A stretch of 64,000 bases of DNA from Bog-159 sp049511415. Its GTDB lineage: Bacteria > Acidobacteriota > Terriglobia > Bryobacterales > Bryobacteraceae. A program made the translations under genes and the position numbers. Where the stretch lies: contig JBEKYC010000082.1 of NCBI GenBank assembly GCA_049511415.1, forward strand, positions 1-64,000, read 5' to 3'. Below the pieces are notes generated by a model. The model was not told the origin of the DNA, ran no database searches, and worked only from the letters and a program-made list of their open reading frames with translations. Below are positions 52,319-60,337 of the stretch, piece by piece. Positions within the stretch are counted from its first letter, which is position 1. Each line of letters starts with the position of its first letter.

Positions 52319-52429
52319 TCAAGCGGGGCCGGCTACGATGACCAATACGATAATAATAATGACTACCGGCAGAGACAGACGGGACAGGCTAAGTAATTCG
52401 GGGAACCGGTTTGTAACGCACTCGGACAT
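52319..52429 (-). CDS. ilvL: ilv operon leader peptide
   Basis: A 36-residue leader peptide starting MSECVTNRFPELLSLSRLSL and continuing PVVIIIIVLVIVAGPA. Eleven consecutive codons are Val, Ile or Leu, exactly the end products of the operon. This is the structure of the ilv leaders of enteric bacteria. The stop codon overlaps the antiterminator arm GCCCCGCT (52322-52329). When charged Ile, Val or Leu tRNA is short, the ribosome stalls in the run and leaves that arm free to pair with the terminator stem, so ilvBNC-cimA is read. With ample amino acids the ribosome covers it and the terminator forms. The mechanism is inferred from the layout; the reading frame and hairpins are seen directly. Confidence 0.82.
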   Translation of the reverse strand: MSECVTNRFPELLSLSRLSLPVVIIIIVLVIVAGPA

Positions 52430-52443
52430 GGGTAACTTTTCTG

Positions 52444-52472
52444 AGTGTAGCCTACAAGTTTTGGAAATGCAA
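52444..52472 (-). promoter_or_regulatory. Promoter of the ilv operon
   Basis: Minus strand: -35 box TTGCAT (complement of 52467-52472), a 17-base spacer, and -10 box TACACT (complement of 52444-52449). Transcription would begin about eight bases before the leader ATG. A diverged copy of this same stretch occurs at 54349-54430. Confidence 0.65.
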
Positions 52473-52574
52473 GACGGTGGTGGTATAACTAATGTTTATC
52501 GGGTCATTTGCGGGTCCGCGGAAATGAGCGCGGCGCCGCCCTGGCCCGGGCTTACAATGGCGATTGGAACGCAT

Positions 52575-54197
52575 ATGGGCCGTTTTTGTCTGATTCTCGC
52601 GGTATTTCCTATCCTGGCGGCCGCTCAGGCGCCGGTTATCGATAACGGCGGCGTCGAAAGCGCCGCCACTAACACCACACTGAGTTATATCGCGCCGCAG
52701 ATGCTAGTCACCATCAAGGGGCAGCACTTGGCCGGCTTCACGGAATCGGCATCCGGATGGCCTCTGCCGGAAACGCTGGGCGGGGCCACGGTCACCTTCG
52801 ACGGTGTGGCGGCGCCGCTGCTTTACGCGTCGCCTGTGCAAATCAACGCCCAGGCGCCCTCCAGTCTGGTGCTGCGCCAGGGCACCATCGACGGCATCTG
52901 CTCCCCAACGAGCGTCGTCGTGACTACCGGAGCAGGCTCAAGCGCGGCCTACCAGGTATGCGTCAACTTTCCCGCGCCGGGCATCTTTACGCAAGACGCC
53001 AGCGGCTGCGGACAGGCCACGGCTTTCAATGTGCATGCCGATGGAAGCCTCGCGCTCAACACGCCGCGCAGCAGTCTCGATCCAGGCAAGGACCTCGGGC
53101 TGGCGATCTTTCTAACCGGTCAGGGAGCCTTTAATGGCCGCATGGATGGTGTCCCCTGGACCTATGATCCATCGGCCTACCTTCCGGGGGGCTACGGGAT
53201 TACGCCGACCCTTGGGTATCCCGGCCTCACTAACGAATGGGATCTTACCGCGCAGTATGCCGGACCTGCCCTAGGCACGGCGGGTATCGACCAGGTAAAC
53301 GCGCTGGGCCAGTGGAGCGGGGCGCCGCAAGGCTGTCATGTGCCCTTGTATCTCGTATACCCAGGCGTGGTCAGCCAGTTGGTGGACGTGAGCATTCAAT
53401 CGGGCGGTGGCGCGTGTAGTGATCCGCAGGGGACCCTGGGAGTCATCACCTGGCAGCAGACCACGGTGAGCCGTACCGGCGCCACAACCACGTCGGCCGC
53501 GATTACCGCGCAGTTCATCCAGTCGGATGGCCTGGGCTTTTGGCCGCCGGTTCCCGCGCCCCAAGGGCCATACGGTCCGCTAACTCCGGTCCCGGCGGCT
53601 TGCGATGTATCGTTGCCTACCACGCTGGATGCGGGCACGCTGCAGGTCAGCGGTCCGTCGGTTGGCTCGGTAACAGTGAACCCGTCCACCGAAAACGGGC
53701 GGCAGACGTATGCGGTAGTTACCGCGCCGCTGCAAGGAGGCGCCTATCAGGTCACCGGCTTGGGTGGCGCCCAGGTGGGAGCATTCAACGCCAATGGCAA
53801 CATACCCGCGCCGATCGCCATCGGCAGTAATCTGCAGCCGGGCACCCAGCTCGCTACGGACTCGAACGGCGGGTATACCTTCACCTGGACGGGCGGCACC
53901 GACGATAGCGTAGTGACCGCCCAGTTCATTTGGGCCGGCTATTACCAAGGGGTTGCTTCGGTCTCTGCGTCTGCCGGCTCGATCAGCGTCGGCGACATCG
54001 TCCCGGTCTCCGGGACTGGGCCCTGCGCGATCTTCTGTCCGCCGGCTATCGGTATTCCAAGGGGCCAGAGCGTAGAGGTGATCTTCACGCAATCACCACC
54101 TCAGGCGCCGTCGTTGCCGTTCCAAGCGCCGGGGCTGGGCTTCGGGGGAGAGTTGACCTGGCAGTATGTGTGGGACTTTCGAAACCTTTCAAACTGA
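52575..54197 (+). CDS. Secreted TIGR03437-like (Solibacter-type) protein
   Basis: A 540-residue exported protein (signal MGRFCLILAVFPILAAAQAP). Residues ~19-200 match the Solibacter-type TIGR03437 domain: SYIAPQMLVTIKGQHLAGFT, PLPETLGGATVTFDGVAAPL, LYASPVQINAQAPSSLVL, then FPAPGIFTQDASG and HADGSLALNTPRSSLDPGK. In most known proteins that domain is C-terminal; here it is at the N-terminus. The other ~330 residues are beta-rich and carry two similar stretches (SAAITAQFIQSDGLGFWPPV and SVVTAQFIWAGYYQGVAS). Function is unknown; surface or secreted adhesion-like roles are speculation. TACAAT at 52553-52558 overlaps an upstream ATG, favouring the ATG at 52575. Confidence 0.78.
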   Translation: MGRFCLILAVFPILAAAQAPVIDNGGVESAATNTTLSYIAPQMLVTIKGQHLAGFTESASGWPLPETLGGATVTFDGVAAPLLYASPVQINAQAPSSLVLRQGTIDGICSPTSVVVTTGAGSSAAYQVCVNFPAPGIFTQDASGCGQATAFNVHADGSLALNTPRSSLDPGKDLGLAIFLTGQGAFNGRMDGVPWTYDPSAYLPGGYGITPTLGYPGLTNEWDLTAQYAGPALGTAGIDQVNALGQWSGAPQGCHVPLYLVYPGVVSQLVDVSIQSGGGACSDPQGTLGVITWQQTTVSRTGATTTSAAITAQFIQSDGLGFWPPVPAPQGPYGPLTPVPAACDVSLPTTLDAGTLQVSGPSVGSVTVNPSTENGRQTYAVVTAPLQGGAYQVTGLGGAQVGAFNANGNIPAPIAIGSNLQPGTQLATDSNGGYTFTWTGGTDDSVVTAQFIWAGYYQGVASVSASAGSISVGDIVPVSGTGPCAIFCPPAIGIPRGQSVEVIFTQSPPQAPSLPFQAPGLGFGGELTWQYVWDFRNLSN

Positions 54198-54216
54198 GTA
54201 AGCTGGTAGACGGCTT

Positions 54217-54354
54217 ATGAAGCAACTTGCGCTCGACGCGCTGGACGCGGCGACGGCGCCCGGTGTCACTTACGCGGACACCCGCGTGGTAGAGACCCGC
54301 GACCGCCAGGTGTCCACCAAAAACGGCAAAACCGGCAGCATATCCGCGTTTTGA
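54217..54354 (+). pseudogene. Duplicated 5' end of tldD
   Basis: This 45-codon frame (MKQLALDALDAATAPGVTYA, DTRVVETRDRQVSTKNGKTG) is almost the same as the start of the complete tldD at 57162. It even keeps the upstream GTAAGCTGGTAGACGGCTT. After the Lys-Thr-Gly codons it breaks into unrelated sequence and stops. It is a duplication remnant, not a gene. Confidence 0.85.
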
Positions 54355-54430
54355 ACGCCCTCCGACATGAGTAACTTTTCCGAGTGCAGCCTACAAGTTT
54401 TGGAAATGCAAGACCGGAGCGACATAACTA
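54349..54430. repeat. Diverged copy of the ilv promoter/leader start
   Basis: The sequence matches 52415-52497 closely. GACATGAGTAACTTTTCCGA and AGCCTACAAGTTTTGGAAAT correspond to GACATGGGTAACTTTTCTGA and AGCCTACAAGTTTTGGAAAT near the real ilv promoter. It begins right where the tldD remnant ends. The copy has a changed -10 (TGCACT) and no gene to drive on the minus strand. Confidence 0.8.
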
Positions 54431-54612
54431 ATGTCTTGTCGAATTTGCAACGGGCCAACGTCATAGGTGTTGGAAGCAAGGAGCAGGTAGCCGTCTCTGG
54501 TCAGGTTTGGAAATGCAAGACCGGAGCGACATAACTAATGTCTTGTCGAATTTGCAACGGGCCAACGTCATAGGTGTTGGAAGCAAGGAGCAGGTAGCCG
54601 TCTCTGGTCAGG
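54399..54612. repeat. Perfect 107-base tandem duplication
   Basis: Positions 54399-54505 and 54506-54612 are the same sequence as far as I can read (from TTTGGAAATGCAAGACCGGA to CCGTCTCTGGTCAGG). The first unit starts inside the copied ilv promoter. No difference is visible, so the event is recent. Confidence 0.85.
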
Positions 54613-55147
54613 GTGGTAGTGGCCGGTGGGGATAGGAAAGGGCAAGCGTGCTCTCCTGGGTCCCATCGGGCGCGGTCCAGCCGGCGCTCGTTCCCGGCCA
54701 ACATCTGACCGGCTCCAAGACCGGCGTGACGAGATGACACTGGTTAGGGGTGCGCCTCTTCTTTAGGTTACACGGGTCCCGGATGGGTGCGGTGTCGGCC
54801 TGCTTTTTTGGGTAGCGGCTACGGGAACGGATGGGTAAGCGTGACCGCGTTTGGACAGGCCCAGCCTTGCCTTCCCCCGCAAAGGACCACGTCTAAAGGT
54901 GAAGGTGGAGAGGTTGCCCGGCCCTCTCGATAACCGATATCGGCGTCGAGTCGGGAGCCACGGTCGGCAGGCCGTACGCGATCCGTCTTCGGGCTTTGAG
55001 ACAACACCACGGTGACCTGCCCTCCCGGCGGCCAGGGCGGCCACGCACACGGCCAGGACGGCGCCGGCGATGCGCCATGCGCGCCGGGTGTCGGTTCGGA
55101 GAGACATGCTTTTTTCGCGTGTGTCTCGGACCGCCTGCGCCAAAGGG
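54613..55147. other. Gene-free stretch, probable decay
   Basis: I find no recognisable gene in these 535 bases. On the minus strand a signal-peptide-like piece (RIAGAVLAVCVAALAAGRAG near 55070) and a few open frames are present, but none continues into a known family. It may be the remains of another exported protein. Confidence 0.4.
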
Positions 55148-56647
55148 TCACTGCACGGTGAAGGAGGCCGACGCTTTGACGATGACTAAGTTGCCCCCGG
55201 CCGACACCTTGTTCGTCCCGGGAGGTGCGCCGGATGGAACTGTAAACGTAACGGCCGCGCTTGCATCAAAAGTGCCATCGACATCGGCGGACGTGGCGCC
55301 GAGCAGAGTGTTCGGGTCAGCCCAAGTAATCCAAAGCTTTTCCATGGGACGAAAACCCGTGCCCCACGCGGTGACTGTGCTGCCCGCCGCCCCGGAGGCT
55401 GGCTGCAACATCAGCCGGGGCAGGATTGAGAAATTGGCGGCGCCCAGTTCGCCACTCGTCTGCCCCTTGGCGACGAACAGGCGAGAGCCGACGGCAGATT
55501 GCGGAACCTGCGCTTCCGCCGTAAAGGAGCCGCTCGCGTCCGCTGTGCCTTTCGCTAGTATTGCTGAACCGACCCCGCTCCGGTAGATCAAAACGGTCTC
55601 GTGCGGGGCAAAGCCGCTTCCCGTAAAACCGATGCTGTCCCCGTAACCGCCACTCGTTGGCGTAACGCTCAGCGTCCCGGTTAGGAAGAAAACTTCACTG
55701 ATCCGGTTGGCTTCACTGTCGGTAAGCCAGAGTTCCCCATCAGGTCCCGTTGTAATCGCAGTCGCCAAGCTTGCAGAAGCGGGCCCAGGGTATGACGTGA
55801 TCACGCCGGCCGTCGTGATGCGCCCGATACCCTCGACGCCGCCATTAAACCACAGCGCACCGTCCGGCCCCGCTGTAATCGCCGCCGGCTGGCTGCCGGG
55901 GGTGGGAAGAGGGTATTCCGTGATGACCCCTGAAGTGGTGATCCGCCCAATCTTGCCGCCAAGTTCCTCTGTAAACCACAGCGCACCATCAGGCCCCGCG
56001 GTAATGGCGTTCGGGAGGCTGTTGGCCGTGGGAATGGGGTAAAACGTCACGGCCCCAGCTGTGGTGATGCGCTTGATCTCGTTGTAGCCGTAATCTGTAA
56101 ACCATAGCGCGCCATCGGGCCCCGCCGTGATCGCATTGGGCCCGCTACCGCACTCCGTCCCGTAGGGCTCAGTGGTGACCCCAGTCGTGGTGATCCGCCC
56201 TATGTTGCAGCCGTTTGATATGAACCACAGGGCGCCGTCTGGTCCCGACGTAATACTTGACGGCTCCGGAAGAAAGTCCGGAAGCGGGTATTCCGTGATG
56301 ACGCCAGCCGTGGTAATGCGCCCGATTGTGCCGCTAGTAATCTCTGTAAACCACAGCGCCCCATCGGGTCCCGCGGTAATCCCGTACGGGCCTGCATTGA
56401 CTGTGGGGATGGCATATTCCGTGATGGCCCCTGCCGTTGTGATGCGCCCGATTTGGTTGGTGTTGTATTCGGTAAACCACAGCGCGCCGTCAGGTCCCGG
56501 CGTAATTGCATAGAGGTAGAAGTTGGCATTCGGCACGCGATATCCGCGGCTCACGGCGACTTCCTGCGCCATCACGATCGCCGACAGGCCCAACAGCCAG
56601 ACCGTGATCCAGACGATCCGATGATTCGTTCCTTTCCTGATTACCAT
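55148..56647 (-). CDS. Secreted Vgb-like beta-propeller protein
   Basis: A 499-residue exported protein (signal about residues 10-27, IVWITVWLLGLSAIVMAQ). Residues ~40-320 contain six or seven blades of about 43 residues with the pattern AITAGPDGALWFTE and IGRITTAGVITEYPLPTP. This is the streptogramin lyase (virginiamycin B lyase, Vgb) type of propeller. Each blade ends in a run of near-identical DNA, so the repeats are visible as an imperfect ~130-base tandem repeat. Two Ig-like or IPT domains (LSVTPTSGGYGDSIGFTGSG, LMLQPASGAAGSTVTAWGTG) follow. Real Vgb is shorter, about 295 residues, and has catalytic His residues I do not see, so antibiotic degradation should not be assumed. A secreted binding role is more likely. 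Confidence 0.82.
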   Translation of the reverse strand: MVIRKGTNHRIVWITVWLLGLSAIVMAQEVAVSRGYRVPNANFYLYAITPGPDGALWFTEYNTNQIGRITTAGAITEYAIPTVNAGPYGITAGPDGALWFTEITSGTIGRITTAGVITEYPLPDFLPEPSSITSGPDGALWFISNGCNIGRITTTGVTTEPYGTECGSGPNAITAGPDGALWFTDYGYNEIKRITTAGAVTFYPIPTANSLPNAITAGPDGALWFTEELGGKIGRITTSGVITEYPLPTPGSQPAAITAGPDGALWFNGGVEGIGRITTAGVITSYPGPASASLATAITTGPDGELWLTDSEANRISEVFFLTGTLSVTPTSGGYGDSIGFTGSGFAPHETVLIYRSGVGSAILAKGTADASGSFTAEAQVPQSAVGSRLFVAKGQTSGELGAANFSILPRLMLQPASGAAGSTVTAWGTGFRPMEKLWITWADPNTLLGATSADVDGTFDASAAVTFTVPSGAPPGTNKVSAGGNLVIVKASASFTVQ

Positions 56648-57161
56648 AGAGGTCCCCAGATTCCCCGGTTATTCTGCAAGAAGCCCGGCGGCCAGTGTTC
56701 AGATTCCAAAATGTTATGCCGGGAGTAAGCTGAAGCAGCGCGAGCAAGGTGCGCACGGCTTTTACCTTAACCTTACCGGATCTTATCACTCCGGATGCGA
56801 TTGGAGCGGGCCGGCTCAGTACCGATTTCGCAGGACCGGTACCATGTTCGTTACCCCGGATGCGCCCAACTGAGTGCCCGCAATAGTCGAGGCCCGGTTA
56901 GTGTCCAATATTAGTCCCTCACAGCCGTTCACAAGCCTATCCTGCTAGAAAATACGGGACTTCCTCATTTTCACCCACACCGCCCGTCATACACTGTGAG
57001 TGATGATAACTTCCTCGTACCGGCGCGCCTTCCACAACCTCATGATTGTGTGCCAGGCGCGTATACCAAACGAACCTAATCCCATAATCGAACACTGCCT
57101 CTCGCCCGGAGGCCGCGGGCTGAGCGCCTGCTCCACCACCATGTAAGCTGGTAGACGGCTT
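56648..57161. other. Gene-free region before tldD
   Basis: I see no gene, tRNA or strong hairpin in these 514 bases. The last ~20 bases (GTAAGCTGGTAGACGGCTT) are shared with the sequence in front of the tldD remnant at 54.2 kb. Promoters for the propeller gene (minus) and tldD (plus) must lie here, but no clear -35/-10 pair stands out. Confidence 0.4.
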
Positions 57162-58619
57162 ATGAAGCAACTTGCGCTCGAGGCGCTGGACGCGGCGATG
57201 ACGCGCGGCGTCAGTTACGCGGATACCCGCGTGGTGGAGACTCGCGACCGCCAGGTGTCCACCAAAAACGGCAAAACCGGCAGTGTCTCCAGCGGCGATT
57301 CGATGGGGCTCGCCATCCGCGTGCTCGCCGGCGGATGCTGGGGTTTTGCCGCTACCGATGAGCTCACCAGGGAAGGCGTGCAGGCGGCTGCGGCCCTGGC
57401 CCTGGATATCGCGCGCGCGGGCACCCTCGCCAAGAAGCACGACGTCGTGCTCGCGCCCGAAGAAAAGTACGAAGCCACCTGGGTCTCGCCCATCGCCATC
57501 GATCCCTTCACCATTCCGTTGGATCGCAACGTAGCGCTGCTGCTCGATGTCGATCGCGAGCTCCGCCGCAATCCGGGCGTAACGCTGGCCGAAGGAGCCA
57601 TGAGCTTCGAACGCCGCCGCCAGGTGTTCGCCTCGTCGCTGGGAAGCCTGATCGATCAAACCCGCTATCTGACCGGCGTGGGCTACGCCGCCACGGCTTA
57701 CAAAGACGGTGAAATCCAGAAACGCTCGTATCCGAATTCCTTCGGCGGCCAGCACCAACTGAAAGGTTACGAACTGATCGACGAATGGGACCTCGTCGGC
57801 AACGCCGCACGCATCGCCGAAGAGGCCGTCGCGCTGCATGGCGCCGATCAATGTCCGGAAGGCGAATTCGATCTGATCCTCGATAGTTCGCAGCTCGGAT
57901 TGCAGATTCACGAATCGGTAGGCCATCCCATCGAACTCGACCGCGTCCTGGGCACCGAAGCGAATTACGCCGGCATGAGCTTTCTGACGCTCGATCAACT
58001 GAACCGCCTGCGCTACGGATCGGAAATCGTGAACGTGGTCTGCGATGCGCGCCCGGAACACGGCCCCGGCCTGGGCACCTTCCTCTTCGATGACGAAGGC
58101 GTGCCCGCGCAATCGACGGACATCATCCGCGACGGGCTATTCACCGGCTACATGACCTCGCGCGAGACAGCCGCGGCGGTGGGCGCCGTGCGATCCAACG
58201 GCACCATGCGCGCGGACGGCTGGTCGCGGCTGCCGCTGATCCGCATGACCAACGTCAGCCTGCGGCCCGGCGGCCAGTCGCTCGAAGAGGTCTTCGCCGG
58301 CGCCGATCATGCCATTTATATGGAAACCAACCGGAGCTGGTCCATCGACGACAAGCGCTACAACTTTCAGTTCGGCTGCGAAATCGGCTGGGAGATCCGC
58401 CGCGGCAAGCGCGTACGCATGCTCAAGAATCCCAGCTACAGCGGCATCTCCACGGAATTCTGGAATGCCTGCGCGGCCATCGCCGGTCCACAGCACTGGA
58501 CGCTGTGGGGCACGCCCAATTGCGGCAAAGGGCAGCCCGAGCAGATCATGGGCACAGGCCACGGCGCCAGTCCGTCGCGCTTCCGGGGCATCAAGGTGGG
58601 AGGCGCATATGCCGATTGA
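57162..58619 (+). CDS. tldD: TldD metalloprotease subunit
   Basis: A 485-residue TldD, partner of TldE in a heterodimeric zinc protease that cuts unfolded peptides and matures some modified peptides. The zinc motif HExxxH is at residues 250-255 (SSQLGLQIHESVGHPIELDR). The additional Cys ligand is expected in WGTPNCGKGQPEQIMGTGHG near the C-terminus. The N-terminal domain starts MKQLALEALDAAMTRGVSYA. Its stop lies 11 bases inside the tldE start region, so the pair is coupled. Its first ~45 codons have a duplicate 2.9 kb upstream. Confidence 0.95.
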   Translation: MKQLALEALDAAMTRGVSYADTRVVETRDRQVSTKNGKTGSVSSGDSMGLAIRVLAGGCWGFAATDELTREGVQAAAALALDIARAGTLAKKHDVVLAPEEKYEATWVSPIAIDPFTIPLDRNVALLLDVDRELRRNPGVTLAEGAMSFERRRQVFASSLGSLIDQTRYLTGVGYAATAYKDGEIQKRSYPNSFGGQHQLKGYELIDEWDLVGNAARIAEEAVALHGADQCPEGEFDLILDSSQLGLQIHESVGHPIELDRVLGTEANYAGMSFLTLDQLNRLRYGSEIVNVVCDARPEHGPGLGTFLFDDEGVPAQSTDIIRDGLFTGYMTSRETAAAVGAVRSNGTMRADGWSRLPLIRMTNVSLRPGGQSLEEVFAGADHAIYMETNRSWSIDDKRYNFQFGCEIGWEIRRGKRVRMLKNPSYSGISTEFWNACAAIAGPQHWTLWGTPNCGKGQPEQIMGTGHGASPSRFRGIKVGGAYAD

Positions 58620-59955
58620 TGCGGCCGGTTGCCAGGCTATTTTCGATCGTGTGGTAAGCGCGGCGCGCGCTTTGGGCGCGGTGGACGCGGAAGCCATCAT
58701 CGCGGCGGGGTCCAACGCCCTCACGCGCTTCGCCAACAACGCCATCCACCAGAACGTGGCAGAGCGCAGCGCCCAGCTTTCGGTGCGCGTGCAAATGCAC
58801 GGCCGCACCGCGCGCGCCACCACCAATCGGCTGGACGACGCGTCCATCCGCCAGGTAGTGGAGGAATCCGTAGCGCTGACCAAGCTGCAGGAGCCCGATG
58901 CGGCGATGCTGCCGATGGCTGAGGCTCCGGCCACGCCGCCATTATCGCGCTGGCACGCGGACACCGCGCACGCCACACCCGAGGATCGCGCGCGGGCCGT
59001 AGCGGAGGCCATCAGCCTGGTGGAAGCGGCCGGCCAAACCGCGGCGGGCATCTATTCCACCGGCGATTCGGTCACCGCGATTCTGAATTCGCGCGGCGTG
59101 TCGGCTCACTATGCCGAGACGATGGCGAATTTCTCCATCACGGCCATGGCGGCGGATAGCTCCGGCTGGGCCAAGGGCAGCGCTTGCGATCGCGCCGATC
59201 TGGACTGCGCGGCCATGGCGCGTGCGGCGCGCGACAAGGCAGCCGCTTCCCGAGCGCCGGTCGAATTGCCGCCAGGCGCCTATACGGTGATCCTGGAACC
59301 CGCGGCCGTGCTCGACCTGGTGGGCCAGATGTTCGGCGATTTCAGCGCCACCGCGGTCGCCGACGGACGCAGCTTCTTATGCGATCGCATGGGCCAAAAG
59401 CTCTTCGGCGACAACATCACAATTTATGACGATGCCTGTCACGTCTTGCAGTCCGGCGCGCCGTTCGACGGCGAGGGACTGCCGCGGCGGAAGCTCACGC
59501 TGGTCGATCGGGGCGCCGTTCGCGACATCACCTACTGCCGGCAGGCGGCGCACACAGCGGGCGTCGCGCCGACCGGGCACGGTTTCCCGCTACCTAACGA
59601 ATTCGGCGAAGCGCCCATGAACATCGTCATCGCGGGCGGCGCAACTTCGCTCGAAGAAATGATTGCGTCCACCCAGCGCGGCATCCTGGTGACGCGGCTG
59701 TGGTACATACGCGAGGTGGATCCGTACGAGAAGATCATGACCGGCATGACCCGCGATGGCACGTTTCTGATCGATGGCGGACGCCTGGCGGGCGGCGTGC
59801 GCAATTTCCGGTTCAATCAAGCGCTGCCGGAGATGCTGTCGCACGTGGAAGCGCTGTCGCCAGCGGTGCGCGCATCGGGCGAAGAAGCCTTTGACATGGT
59901 GGCGCCGGCCATGAAGGTGCGGGATTTCCATTTCACGGAGGTCACCCGGTTTTAA
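58609..59955 (+). CDS. TldE/PmbA-family protein
   Basis: A 448-residue partner of TldD with the same fold but without the HExxxH zinc motif (here GDFSATAVADGRSFLCDRMG in its place). Marks are ALTRFANNAIHQNVAERSAQ, HTAGVAPTGHGFPLPNEFGE, MNIVIAGGATSLEEMIASTQ and GILVTRLWYIREVDPYEKIM. The N-terminus begins at MPIDAAGCQAIFDR, with GGGAGG six bases upstream, and overlaps the tldD end by 11 bases. PmbA is the E. coli name of TldE. No modified-peptide precursor gene is visible nearby, so general peptide clearance is the safer reading. Confidence 0.93.
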   Translation: MPIDAAGCQAIFDRVVSAARALGAVDAEAIIAAGSNALTRFANNAIHQNVAERSAQLSVRVQMHGRTARATTNRLDDASIRQVVEESVALTKLQEPDAAMLPMAEAPATPPLSRWHADTAHATPEDRARAVAEAISLVEAAGQTAAGIYSTGDSVTAILNSRGVSAHYAETMANFSITAMAADSSGWAKGSACDRADLDCAAMARAARDKAAASRAPVELPPGAYTVILEPAAVLDLVGQMFGDFSATAVADGRSFLCDRMGQKLFGDNITIYDDACHVLQSGAPFDGEGLPRRKLTLVDRGAVRDITYCRQAAHTAGVAPTGHGFPLPNEFGEAPMNIVIAGGATSLEEMIASTQRGILVTRLWYIREVDPYEKIMTGMTRDGTFLIDGGRLAGGVRNFRFNQALPEMLSHVEALSPAVRASGEEAFDMVAPAMKVRDFHFTEVTRF

Positions 59956-59978
59956 ACGGCACCCGGTGCCAAGCCATG

Positions 59979-60272
59979 CTATTCTCCAAAAATTTCCTTC
60001 GTCAAATCTTCCTGCTCCTTCGGCCGTTGCTCGTCCCAAGCGCCGATCAACAACGAAGCCGCCGTAAGCGTGAAAATCGCGATGGAAATACCGTCCAGCC
60101 CGCGGCGCCACAGAATCAAGCCGCAGGCGATCGCCGTGCGGATCAGCCAGCCATAGAGACTGCGCGCGGGCTGGCCGCGCTGCACGCGCACGATGGACCG
60201 TCCCAGGAAATGCGCGAAGAGCAGGCACAGCAGCCCCAGCGCGATGCGCCTCACATCCAACGAAATGGGCAT
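59979..60272 (-). CDS. Small membrane protein of unknown function
   Basis: A 97-residue protein with two or three membrane helices (ALGLLCLLFAHFLGRSIVRV, YGWLIRTAIACGLILWR, IAIFTLTAASLLIGAWDE) and an acidic tail (PKEQEDLTKEIFGE). I start at MPISLDVRRIALG (60272); a longer frame to 60329 would enter the divergent MBL gene's promoter. I know no family for it. It is convergent with tldE, 23 bases away. Confidence 0.6.
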   Translation of the reverse strand: MPISLDVRRIALGLLCLLFAHFLGRSIVRVQRGQPARSLYGWLIRTAIACGLILWRRGLDGISIAIFTLTAASLLIGAWDEQRPKEQEDLTKEIFGE

Positions 60273-60337
60273 GCTCTCAATTTTGCGCAACCCGCGCGGA
60301 TTTGCAAGCGCCTCCGCGGCTTGACACAATGTGCCTC

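Noticed and set aside
55148..56647. Virginiamycin B lyase (antibiotic resistance) as a function for the propeller protein
   Set aside because: The propeller repeats match, but length, added Ig-like domains and lack of visible catalytic His residues argue for a general Vgb-like fold only.
55148..56647. A CRISPR-like or satellite array suggested by the periodic ~130-base similarity
   Set aside because: The period equals one propeller blade in the coding frame and units differ mainly at codon third positions.
56937..58112. 391-residue minus-strand frame opposite tldD
   Set aside because: Antisense shadow of a conserved metalloprotease gene; no recognisable domain.
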